DNA from: Paracoccaceae bacterium
GTDB lineage: Bacteria > Pseudomonadota > Alphaproteobacteria > Rhodobacterales > Rhodobacteraceae
NCBI GenBank assembly: GCA_029881635.1
Contig: JAOUMG010000162.1
Span: 1-5,645 of the forward strand
DNA: 5,645 nt
Direction of reading: 5' to 3'
A program made the translations under genes and the position numbers. Below are positions 1-5,645 of the stretch, piece by piece (positions within the stretch are counted from its first letter, which is position 1; each line of letters starts with the position of its first letter). The notes beneath the pieces were generated by a model. That model was not told the DNA's origin, did not search any database, and saw nothing but the letters and a program-made list of their open reading frames with translations.

Positions 1-1058
1 TTCAGGTCGTCGAGTGTGAAACGCGACAGATCAAGCGCGTTCAGAAGTTCATTTTCAGCCATAAAGTCACGGCCATACATTGCCGAAAAAATTCTCACGC
101 CAGCCTCATGCAGCACAGCGGGACGCCCAGCCATTTCTCCCAACCTGACCGTTAGCCCCAACCCGTAGGGCACGTCTTCGGTAACATAGCGGCTATCGGC
201 AGTCGCGGGGCCTGTGCCGCCATTGCCTTGTGCGTGCATTTGCTGGTTCATTTCGGAAATTGAACCGACTGGGACATGAAATGACAAGTGGAAATGTTCA
301 AAAATAGTGCGCACTTTCAGGCCGAGCACCTTTGCAATGGCCAGGCGTTCCTGGTCCAGCGCCTCCAGCAAACGGCCGATATTTGGCGTGACGTTTTGTC
401 CCTGGCTCCAGATTTCCCCGCGTTCCATCCGGGTCATGTTGCCAAGCGCGATACCCATGTGATTTTGCGGGTTCAGGTTCGACAGTGATATTGCCAACAA
501 TCCATCGCGCAACTGAAACCGGTCACCGAACAGGCGTGTGCAAACGGCCAGACCTTCGTCGGTTGCCCCGACAGGGATCATGCAGGCATCCACCAGCTTG
601 CGCAGCGTGTTCACCTGAATTTCGGTGCCGGATTTTCTTCTGCCCGTGACCACCGTAGTCCCCCATGCGGTGATCGGCGCAGAGATGCCACGTTCGGCCA
701 GTCGTTGCATCAGGTACAAAGCCCCAAGTGAGGCATGCGATGAAATGATTATGTGCTGGCCATCGCGGATATGCGGAACCAGCGCGTTCATCACAGTCTT
801 GTGGCCATAGCCGGGTACGGCAATCACCAGAACGTCGTTGTCTGCGCATAGTTCTTCTGCGTTGTACGCGATACGGGGTGCGAGCTGTCCTTCAATGGCA
901 CCTGACGAGACTAAAGGAGCCCCAGAGGAGAGAGAGGATGTTCCTTTTCCCGAAGGTGACCACAACATCGGATCATGCCCCATCTGGGACAAAAGCGCAG
1001 CCGTACCGAAGGCGATTGACCCGGCACCGGCTATGCCGGTTTTGACCGGGACGGTCAT
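1..1058 (-). CDS. NAD/NADP octopine/nopaline (opine) dehydrogenase family protein, C-terminus cut by window edge
   Basis: Likely cytoplasmic oxidoreductase that reductively joins an amino acid's amino group to a 2-keto acid, or runs this in reverse. The frame is open from the ATG at 1058 to the window edge, giving 352 residues; the family is usually about 355-400, so few are missing. The N-terminal Rossmann fold starts with IAGAGSIAFG (residues 9-18, GxGxxA). The second strand ends in MLWSPSGKG with no acidic residue, which hints at NADP(H) use (inference). The octopine-DH domain shows NLNPQNHMGIALGNMTRME (194-212), with H200 at the expected catalytic position, and RYVTEDVPYGL (290-300), with D295 as its likely partner. 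An in-frame TAA lies upstream and there is no other ATG or GTG start; the ribosome site is only a weak AAAGAAG. It lies 129 bases after the AhpD-like gene on the same strand. The family is secure; the substrate is unknown. Confidence 0.9.
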   Translation of the reverse strand, partial: MTVPVKTGIAGAGSIAFGTAALLSQMGHDPMLWSPSGKGTSSLSSGAPLVSSGAIEGQLAPRIAYNAEELCADNDVLVIAVPGYGHKTVMNALVPHIRDGQHIIISSHASLGALYLMQRLAERGISAPITAWGTTVVTGRRKSGTEIQVNTLRKLVDACMIPVGATDEGLAVCTRLFGDRFQLRDGLLAISLSNLNPQNHMGIALGNMTRMERGEIWSQGQNVTPNIGRLLEALDQERLAIAKVLGLKVRTIFEHFHLSFHVPVGSISEMNQQMHAQGNGGTGPATADSRYVTEDVPYGLGLTVRLGEMAGRPAVLHEAGVRIFSAMYGRDFMAENELLNALDLSRFTLDDL

Positions 1059-1187
1059 CGGTTTCTTCTTTCGCCGGTCACGCGTTCCATTCCCCCAGAT
1101 TGCCAGTATTGCGCCAGATGGTTCGAATTCCCAACATTATCTTGGTGCAGGTCCAACAATGTGGCTGTTGATCGCTTTTCACGCACC
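1059..1187 (-). other. Intergenic spacer before the opine dehydrogenase gene
   Basis: This 129-base gap is the only sizeable break in the block; the other junctions overlap or span 36 bases. A GATAAT hexamer (minus strand, 1136-1141) resembles a -10 box, but no -35 box sits at 16-18 bases. Short inverted arms (TTGG/CCAA, CAACA/TGTTG) around 1142-1170 could form only weak hairpins with no T tract. Separate regulation of the dehydrogenase is possible but not shown. Confidence 0.4.
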
Positions 1188-1769
1188 TTACCCCTCATCG
1201 CGAACCGGGTCGCCCAGCACATGCATCAATCTGTTCGCCCAGCCAAAAAGAGAGGTCGACAATACGAGGTCCAGGACTTCGGCATCTGTCAGCCCGGCAT
1301 CTGACAACGCCTCTAGATCGGATGGCCCGATCTGTGGCGGGCATTCCGAAAGCTTCAGCGAAAAGTCAAAAATAGCCTTGTCACGCGGCGCCAGATCGGC
1401 GTTTTTACCGGCAGCGAAGATCCGGTCCGTCACATCAGTGTTCTTTTCCAGCTGTGCGTGTCTGCTGGCATGAACAGCCGCGCAATAGATGCAACGATTG
1501 ACGATCGAGGCGCCGATTGCGCCCAATTCCCGCTCGCTTCGGCTTAATCCACCCGGATCGTACATGATCGCGTTGAACAGCGGCGAACGCACCTTCAGCG
1601 TTTCGAAATCATGTGCCAAAACCAGCACGTAGTCCGAAACCTTGGTGTTGGACGGCGTGACCTGAAGTGCGTCCAGCTGGGCGTCAGTTGCCTCATCCAG
1701 TTTTACCGGAACAACGCGGGGTTGCCATTTGGGAACGGTTCGGGTGAAGGCGTGGACGATCTTGCTCAT
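1188..1769 (-). CDS. AhpD-type alkylhydroperoxidase / CMD domain protein (Avi_7169-like)
   Basis: A 193-residue all-helical CMD-superfamily protein, likely a thiol-based peroxidase or disulfide reductase in the cytoplasm. The redox centre is intact: CIYCAAVH gives C93, C96 and H100, and E81 lies 12 residues before C93, the same spacing as E118/C130/C133/H137 in Mycobacterium tuberculosis AhpD (established knowledge). An N-terminal segment (residues 1-45) and the helical core LFNAIMYDPGGLSRSERELG (65-84) fit the peroxidase-related 'Avi_7169' group as I recall it; that family name is recognition, not a search result. The ATG start overlaps the upstream stop as ATGA (1766-1769), and AGGAG (1776-1780) lies 6 bases upstream, so the start is well supported and translation is probably coupled to the preceding CMD gene. 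It ends in TAA. Its electron donor is unknown; the upstream flavoprotein is one candidate (inference). Confidence 0.92.
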   Translation of the reverse strand: MSKIVHAFTRTVPKWQPRVVPVKLDEATDAQLDALQVTPSNTKVSDYVLVLAHDFETLKVRSPLFNAIMYDPGGLSRSERELGAIGASIVNRCIYCAAVHASRHAQLEKNTDVTDRIFAAGKNADLAPRDKAIFDFSLKLSECPPQIGPSDLEALSDAGLTDAEVLDLVLSTSLFGWANRLMHVLGDPVRDEG

Positions 1770-2248
1770 CGATCACTCCTGTTGAGCAATCGAAGTCCAG
1801 CCATCACGCGAACCTGATATGAGATGAAAGCATTCAATTCAGCCAGCCGAACGATATCGGCATCTGAGACGTTCGCGGCCTGAAGCGCAGCGATATCACC
1901 GGCTACAACACGGCCGGTCTGCTGTGCGACTTTGTCCATGAAAGCTATGACGGGTGCCAGATCGGGGGGGAAGGTGCCCGCCTCGGGATCGGCCAGGGCG
2001 ACCATGTCACCGGCCCGTGCGCGATAGTGGTCAGAAAGAGCTGAATCACCGTTTAGCCAGGCAATCCTTGCGGCCAAAGCCGCACGAAGTTCATGCGACC
2101 ATGCCCCTGCCTCTCTGGGCGCGAGCACAGCGGTTTCTGCGGCCTGGCTCATGTCGAATATCCCGGAGCGGGTTAGTGCAGCGGCCGCGACGGGGCTATC
2201 CGCAGCCACGCCCGCAACGCTCAGGGCAGTTGTATCAAACATACTCAC
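1766..2248 (-). CDS. CMD-fold protein without cysteines (Avi_7170-like)
   Basis: About 160 residues with two CMD-like helical stretches. From the internal ATG (2242), the first is WSHELRAALAARIAWLNGD (48-66), followed by HYRAR. The second runs through DIAALQAANVSDADIVRLAE (116-135) into the motif FISYQVRVMAGLRLL (139-153). There is no cysteine, so AhpD-type thiol redox chemistry is impossible here; a structural, partner or different catalytic role is likely. It resembles the 'CMD domain protein, Avi_7170 family', which is typically found beside an Avi_7169-like partner, as here (recognition, not a search). Two starts are possible. GTG at 2248 overlaps the flavoprotein stop as GTGA and has GGAGG (2259-2263) 10 bases upstream; ATG at 2242 lies 16 bases from GGAGG. 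I chose GTG, giving Val/Met-Ser-Met-Phe. It ends in TGA overlapping the next ATG. Function is unknown. Confidence 0.85.
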   Translation of the reverse strand: MSMFDTTALSVAGVAADSPVAAAALTRSGIFDMSQAAETAVLAPREAGAWSHELRAALAARIAWLNGDSALSDHYRARAGDMVALADPEAGTFPPDLAPVIAFMDKVAQQTGRVVAGDIAALQAANVSDADIVRLAELNAFISYQVRVMAGLRLLNRSDR

Positions 2249-2263
2249 GCGTCGATGTCCTCC
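2245..2263 (-). promoter_or_regulatory. Shine-Dalgarno and GTGA stop/start overlap deciding the CMD gene start
   Basis: GGAGG at 2259-2263 lies inside the end of the flavoprotein gene, 10 bases before GTG (2246-2248). That GTG shares GTGA with the flavoprotein stop. The downstream in-frame ATG (2240-2242) would leave 16 bases, an unusually long spacing. The arrangement suggests translational coupling from the GTG. Confidence 0.6.
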
Positions 2264-3702
2264 GGTGTCAGTTCGGTGGGATCCCATTCATCGCCAAGAA
2301 GTTCGGGCGTGTCGTAATCCTGCATGGCCTTCCAATGCTGTTCGACATCTTCAACATAAAGCTTGGCAGCGATATCTCGGGCGAGCCATGCCGCCCCTTC
2401 CGATACACCGGGAATATCGCCGCTGACTTTGCCGATGCTGGCGGTAGCCCCGTAGTTGAAACAATAAATGTGCCCGAGCCAGGGTGCCTGCCCTGGAACT
2501 TTTTCCCGAAACGAGAAGTCAGGGTTCAGATAAGGAAATTGGCCAAGATCGCGCGACTGCTCGTCCTCGGGCGGTGTATAGACATCTTTCCACAAAAGTA
2601 TGCTGCTTGCCGCTGCGCCAAATTCGCTACGCGACATCGGGTCAATGGTGAAGCCTGTGCCAAGGATCACGAAATCCGTCAGATAAGAGGTTCCATCGGC
2701 AAAGCCGACGCGAATGGCATCGCCTGCCACGCGGGTCGATGTGACCGCTTTTCCAAAATGGAAATATGCGTTGTCATGACGGCTGACCCGAAGGGTGGAG
2801 CCATGTGGCGGAGGTGTCTGGGTGGCAAACGAGTATTGCATGAAGCGCCATCGCCATTCATCCGACAGCGCCGCATATCCGCAAGTAAACCCGAAACTAC
2901 CGATACCCATCATCTTGTTGATGGTGGGCATTGTCTTGCGCCGAACCAAATGGCGGACTTCGACGGCCCCATGCTCCAGTGCTTCTGCGGAATTGTCGAC
3001 GGCTGATGCACCGGCCCCCACCACAGCCACACGTTTGCCTTTGAGCGCAGAAAAGTCGATGTCATCCGCGCTGTGCGCCCAAAGGTTTCTGGGAAGCTCA
3101 TTCACGAATTCCGGGATGTTTGGTTCGCCCGTTCCGTCACGCCCCGTCGCAAAGACCAGTTTGCGGGTCAGAACTGTTTTTTCCGCAGCACCGGTCAGGT
3201 GCAGCCGCAGCAGATTGCCTTCGGGTTCCAAACGGTCGACCGATACTTCGTTTTCAACGGGTATGGACAGCGCTTTGCGATACCAGCGCAGGTAATCCAT
3301 CCACATCGGGCGCGGGATCTTGTCCAGCTTTTCCCAGTTCGCCTGACCGAACTGAGCCCTGTACCATGCCTGAAAGGTCAACGCTCCGTGACCGAAAGCC
3401 GGTCCGGTGAGCTGTTTGGGCGAGCGCAATGTTTCCATGCGGGCATATGTCAGCCATGGGCCTTCCCTGCCCACCGGACTGCGGTCAAACACGCGGAGAT
3501 TTCGGATCCCTGCGGTGACAAGGCCCAACCAGGCCACCATCCCGCACATACCGCCGCCAATGATGATCACATCGCTGACATCCCCCCGCTTTGGAACCCA
3601 TTCCTTTCCCGGATAGAGAAGGAATTCCAGACCTTGGTGCAGTCGGGCTTCGAGAACAGAAAGGCCCTGATCATCGATGGACGCAAGATTGTCCTGAGGC
3701 AT
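2245..3702 (-). CDS. FAD/NAD(P)-binding oxidoreductase, CzcO/FMO-like (putative flavin monooxygenase)
   Basis: A 485-residue cytoplasmic flavoprotein with two dinucleotide-binding folds. FAD site: DVIIIGGGMCGM (44-55, GxGxxG), preceded by a roughly 40-residue extension containing LLYPGKEWVP (28-37). Other landmarks are GREGPWLTYARMETLRSPK (78-96), LVFATG (182-187), the NAD(P) site RVAVVGAGASAVDN (224-237, GxGxSA), HLVRRK (251-256) and the C-terminal FAD-binding-like VILGTGFTID (345-354). This order matches class B flavin monooxygenases and COG2072 CzcO-type proteins. The classic FxGxxxHxxxW fingerprint is not exact, though LWAHSADDIDF (207-217) sits in the equivalent place. Substrate oxygenation, N-hydroxylation or simple dehydrogenation cannot be distinguished. 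The ATG start has AGGAA (3710-3714) 7 bases upstream, and the gene lies 36 bases after the MFS gene. Its TGA overlaps the proposed GTG of the CMD gene. Confidence 0.92.
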   Translation of the reverse strand: MPQDNLASIDDQGLSVLEARLHQGLEFLLYPGKEWVPKRGDVSDVIIIGGGMCGMVAWLGLVTAGIRNLRVFDRSPVGREGPWLTYARMETLRSPKQLTGPAFGHGALTFQAWYRAQFGQANWEKLDKIPRPMWMDYLRWYRKALSIPVENEVSVDRLEPEGNLLRLHLTGAAEKTVLTRKLVFATGRDGTGEPNIPEFVNELPRNLWAHSADDIDFSALKGKRVAVVGAGASAVDNSAEALEHGAVEVRHLVRRKTMPTINKMMGIGSFGFTCGYAALSDEWRWRFMQYSFATQTPPPHGSTLRVSRHDNAYFHFGKAVTSTRVAGDAIRVGFADGTSYLTDFVILGTGFTIDPMSRSEFGAAASSILLWKDVYTPPEDEQSRDLGQFPYLNPDFSFREKVPGQAPWLGHIYCFNYGATASIGKVSGDIPGVSEGAAWLARDIAAKLYVEDVEQHWKAMQDYDTPELLGDEWDPTELTPEDIDA

Positions 3703-3738
3703 TAGTCAGTTCCTATCGAAGGGCAGTGCAAAAAAGGG

Positions 3739-5073
3739 TCATGCAACACATGGCTTGATCCAATTGGGATGAAGGGCGTCAATATGAAACACATGAACAT
3801 GTTTGTTATCCGGCCCGACGGCATGACATTCTTTCAAATGCGGGTGGTCGGGCGCGAGTTCGGGGTGGCTGTGAGCCAACTCTGCAGTGTCCGAAGCTTT
3901 CCAGACACGTGTCGCCACAAAGACCGTCATTGCGCAAAGCGCCGAAAGCGTCACGAGTGCGGTTTCAAGCCCGATCCAGACAGACATCCAGCCAGCCAGC
4001 GGATAGGCCACCAACCATCCCGCATGGCTAAGTGAAAACTGGGCGGCAAAGACCGATGCGCGGTCCCCGGCCGCCGCGGACCGCGCGATGACAAGCCCGC
4101 CCGGTGTCAGCACCAATGATGAGGCAAAACCGAAACCCGCCCAAAGCGCCAGCAATCCAGATATCGCCAACGGCAGCAGGATCATCCCGCCAAGTGCGGC
4201 AAATATCCAGGCACCACTCATCATGACCCGCCGTTCACCGGCCACCCTGACCATTTTAGGCACAAGGACAGCACCCAGTGCAGCCCCGATACCATAGGAT
4301 GCCATAAGGATCGGATAGTAGTAATCGGGGTCGCCCAGCCGGTTGCCCGCATAGACAGCCGTATTGACCAGAACCCACGCCATCGCCAGCGAAAGGGCCA
4401 GGTTGATCAAAAACAACCCTCTTAGCCGTGGCGTGCGCACGTAGATATTCATGCCCTTTGCAGCCCGCTTCAGGAATGAACCCCTCTTGTCAGACACGTG
4501 ATCGCCGGGAAAGCGCGCGATGACCAGTGCGGTGATCGAGCCCACGAATGAAAAGGCCGCGAACAAAAACAGGCTTTCCGACGCAACAACCCGCAAGACC
4601 ATGGCGGCCACGACCGGGCTCAGGACCGCCTCCAGCGTATAAGCTACCCGCGAATAGGCCAGCGCCCGGGAATAGGTATCTTCGTCGGGTAGAATGTCTG
4701 GAATGACAGATTGGAAAAGAGGGGTGAATGCAGACGACAAGGCAAAGAATGCAAAAGCCAGCGCAGCGATTTGCCAGATTTCCGTCGCAAAGACCATCGG
4801 CAATAGCAACAGCATCCGCCCGACATCCAGCAAAACCATTACGCTTTTGCGAGATCGCCCGGCCAACGCGGTTTCTGCCAGTGGCGCAAGCACGACATAT
4901 GCCACCATCTTCAGCGCGAGCAGAAACCCGAGCACCTGCCCCCCGGCTTCCTTTCCACCAATCGAATAGGCGCTCAGCGACAAGGCCACTGTCAGCAAAC
5001 CGATTCCAAGAAGCGAAAAAACCTGCGAGGCAAAGACCGCACGAAAAACGGCGTATGACAGCGGGCCCTTCAC
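3739..5073 (-). CDS. MFS transporter with histidine-rich C-terminal tail
   Basis: A 444-residue inner-membrane protein of the major facilitator superfamily, probably a proton-driven exporter in the EntS/MFS_3-like range (inference). About 12 hydrophobic segments can be seen, near residues 10-35, 45-68, 78-97, 100-122, 145-163, 166-186, 218-242, 253-273, 283-303, 305-330, 340-365 and 368-388, with a hydrophilic central loop (188-217). The loop after segment 2 (LAETALAGRSRKS, 65-77) is a degenerate motif A. The tail after residue 390 is unusual: nine histidines between 401 and 435 (HSH, HPH, HVHVFH and others) plus C416 and C442, a plausible metal-binding or sensing element. The start is GTG, with GGAGG (5084-5088) 10 bases upstream; no earlier start is available before an in-frame stop, and GPLSYAVFR is a typical MFS opening. 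As first gene of the block it likely carries the substrate or product of the enzymes downstream. Confidence 0.93.
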   Translation of the reverse strand: MKGPLSYAVFRAVFASQVFSLLGIGLLTVALSLSAYSIGGKEAGGQVLGFLLALKMVAYVVLAPLAETALAGRSRKSVMVLLDVGRMLLLLPMVFATEIWQIAALAFAFFALSSAFTPLFQSVIPDILPDEDTYSRALAYSRVAYTLEAVLSPVVAAMVLRVVASESLFLFAAFSFVGSITALVIARFPGDHVSDKRGSFLKRAAKGMNIYVRTPRLRGLFLINLALSLAMAWVLVNTAVYAGNRLGDPDYYYPILMASYGIGAALGAVLVPKMVRVAGERRVMMSGAWIFAALGGMILLPLAISGLLALWAGFGFASSLVLTPGGLVIARSAAAGDRASVFAAQFSLSHAGWLVAYPLAGWMSVWIGLETALVTLSALCAMTVFVATRVWKASDTAELAHSHPELAPDHPHLKECHAVGPDNKHVHVFHIDALHPNWIKPCVA

Positions 5074-5083
5074 GCTAGTGTCG

Positions 5084-5088
5084 CCTCC
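5084..5088 (-). promoter_or_regulatory. Shine-Dalgarno for the MFS gene
   Basis: GGAGG lies 10 bases before the GTG at 5073. It supports the GTG start, since an ATG just upstream (5087-5089) is out of frame and opens only a six-codon frame whose TGA overlaps the GTG. No convincing promoter could be picked between here and 5165: a TTGATG -35-like hexamer lacks a well-spaced -10 box. Confidence 0.6.
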
Positions 5089-5162
5089 ATTCTGGGATGC
5101 ATTGGCTTTTACTGTGCCGTCGCTGCATCAACCCGATCGTGCTTGAGGTAGTCCAGCTCTAT

Positions 5163-5329
5163 CTAAGCCAGCGAATCCACCGCCTTAATGATTGCATCCG
5201 CTTTTACATTTGTCATCAGTGGCGGAAAATTCAGACGACCCATGCCAGCTTTTCCACCTCTTCAGCGCGTGGGTTGGCATCCAAAACAGCGACCTATTCG
5301 GCATGGCCAAGACCCGCCTGCCGATAGGC
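5163..5329 (-). pseudogene. Frameshifted remnant of the C-terminus of an unidentified protein
   Basis: Two minus-strand frames together read like one broken protein end. One gives AYRQAGLGHAE, then an in-frame TAG (5294-5296), then VAVLDANPRAEEVEKLA before running into TGA (5231-5233). The frame offset by one base continues with GRLNFPPLMTNVKADAIIKA and VDSLA, ending at TAG (5163-5165). The frame change falls near 5236-5250. Composition and the helical, charged ending look protein-like, and one stop plus one frameshift would explain the break. I do not recognise the family. It lies 89 bases upstream of the MFS gene on the same strand, so it could be the decayed end of a former first gene of this block. 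Chance open frames remain possible. Confidence 0.35.
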
Positions 5330-5574
5330 ACATGAACCGGCAAGGGGCGTTGGCGCAGTTCGTCCTGTTGCTGTGTCCGCCATGCTTGACCACATGCCTC
5401 TTGTGGATCAACGGAGCTGGTCGCGGCCTTCCTCGCGCTTGTCAGGGCTTTGGAACAGGCGTGGCCCGGCGATAGACGTTTCTGAGCCACTGAAGCCCTA
5501 TTCTGTCCCGTAGAAATGGGGAAATGGCCATTTCCCAAAGCCAGCAATAGCCCTGACACGCATCGCGTCTTACA
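5330..5574. other. Stretch without an assignable gene
   Basis: All frames here contain modest open stretches on both strands, the longest about 120 codons on the minus strand (5185-5559). None has recognisable motifs, good start signals or protein-like composition, and a minus-strand frame and a plus-strand frame both stay open over the same bases. The stretch may be decayed coding or mobile-element DNA. No terminal inverted repeats, transposase motif, tRNA or CRISPR repeat was seen. It includes the palindrome at 5519-5536. Confidence 0.4.
5519..5536. repeat. Perfect 18-bp palindrome
   Basis: The sequence GGGAAATGGCCATTTCCC reads identically on both strands with no spacer. The half-site is partly repeated just to the left: GAAATGG occurs at 5513-5519 and again at 5521-5527. 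It lies 38 bases past the possible stop at 5575 and 445 bases upstream of the MFS start. It could be a dimeric regulator's operator. As a terminator stem it would lack a T tract on either strand. Confidence 0.6.
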
Positions 5575-5645
5575 TTAGGAGGAATGCTGTTTGATACTTT
5601 GCAGCAGGGCCTCCGCAGAGCCGAATGCCAGTGTCCATCCCAAAG
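5575..5645 (-). CDS. Possible C-terminal end of a gene entering from the right edge
   Basis: A minus-strand frame open from the edge gives 22 residues, LGWTLAFGSAEALLQSIKQH followed by SS, and then TAA at 5575-5577. The amphipathic helix-like ending and GC-rich codon choice look like a real protein terminus, but 22 residues are too few to name a family. A second minus-strand frame is also open over this stretch until a TAA a few bases further on, so the assignment is tentative. Confidence 0.3.
   Translation of the reverse strand, partial: LGWTLAFGSAEALLQSIKQHSS

Noticed and set aside
1136..1164. Possible promoter in the spacer before the opine dehydrogenase
   Set aside because: A GATAAT -10-like box is present, but no -35 hexamer is found at acceptable spacing.
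838..1473. 211-codon plus-strand open frame and a 108-codon minus-strand frame (523-849)
   Set aside because: Both overlap the opine dehydrogenase or AhpD-like genes in other frames and show no recognisable domain.
1954..3006. 350-codon plus-strand open frame
   Set aside because: It lies antisense to the CMD and flavoprotein genes, has an Arg/Pro/Cys-rich composition without motifs, and is a shadow of well-supported minus-strand coding.
3703..3738. T-rich run between the MFS and flavoprotein genes as a terminator
   Set aside because: The minus-strand T run has no stem-loop before it, and the gap is only 36 bases inside an operon-like block.
5071..5089. Six-codon upstream frame (MEATLA) ending at the MFS start
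   Set aside because: Its ATG overlaps the GGAGG site itself, so initiation there is unlikely; it is most likely coincidence.
5185..5559. 124-codon minus-strand open frame
   Set aside because: It has no domain or motif and unusual Ser/Arg/Trp-rich composition, lacks a clear ribosome site, and overlaps a more protein-like remnant in other frames.
5577..5645. Plus-strand ATG (5584) after AGGAGG (5577-5582)
   Set aside because: The spacing between AGGAGG and ATG is only one base, and the short peptide before the edge has no recognisable feature. The minus-strand reading looks more protein-like.

Overview
The window looks like part of an accessory metabolic cluster from a moderately GC-rich alphaproteobacterium. 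Codon use and protein style fit Rhodobacterales (Roseobacter group), but this is an impression, since no rRNA or other taxonomic marker is present. All convincing genes lie on the minus strand, so transcription runs from right to left.

Layout in transcription order. The right edge (about 5166-5645) holds the possible C-terminal end of a gene that enters from outside, an 18-bp perfect palindrome, and a stretch with broken coding remnants. An operon-like block follows. It starts with an MFS transporter with a histidine-rich cytoplasmic tail (3739-5073, GTG start). Thirty-six bases later comes a two-dinucleotide-fold FAD/NAD(P) oxidoreductase of the CzcO/FMO-like type (2245-3702). A cysteine-free carboxymuconolactone-decarboxylase (CMD) fold protein (1766-2248) probably overlaps its stop by GTGA. 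An AhpD-type CMD protein with the complete E/CxxC/H redox centre (1188-1769) overlaps the next stop by ATGA. After a 129-base gap comes an octopine/nopaline (opine) dehydrogenase family protein (1-1058), whose last residues run off the left edge.

The tight spacing indicates translational coupling of the flavoprotein and both CMD proteins. The two CMD proteins resemble the paired 'Avi_7170' (CMD, no cysteines) and 'Avi_7169' (alkylhydroperoxidase) families, a recurrent but biochemically undefined gene pair. Combining them with a flavin oxidoreductase, an opine dehydrogenase and an MFS carrier suggests a small-molecule pathway. In one reading, an amino acid and a 2-keto acid are reductively condensed (or an opine is cleaved), a flavoenzyme oxidises a related substrate, the CMD proteins handle peroxide or a reactive intermediate, and the MFS protein moves the product across the inner membrane. 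The substrate cannot be read from the sequence. An opine-metallophore pathway is one hypothesis, but no nicotianamine-synthase-like gene is visible here.

No rRNA, tRNA, CRISPR array or intact insertion sequence was found. Long open frames on the plus strand are shadows of the minus-strand genes.
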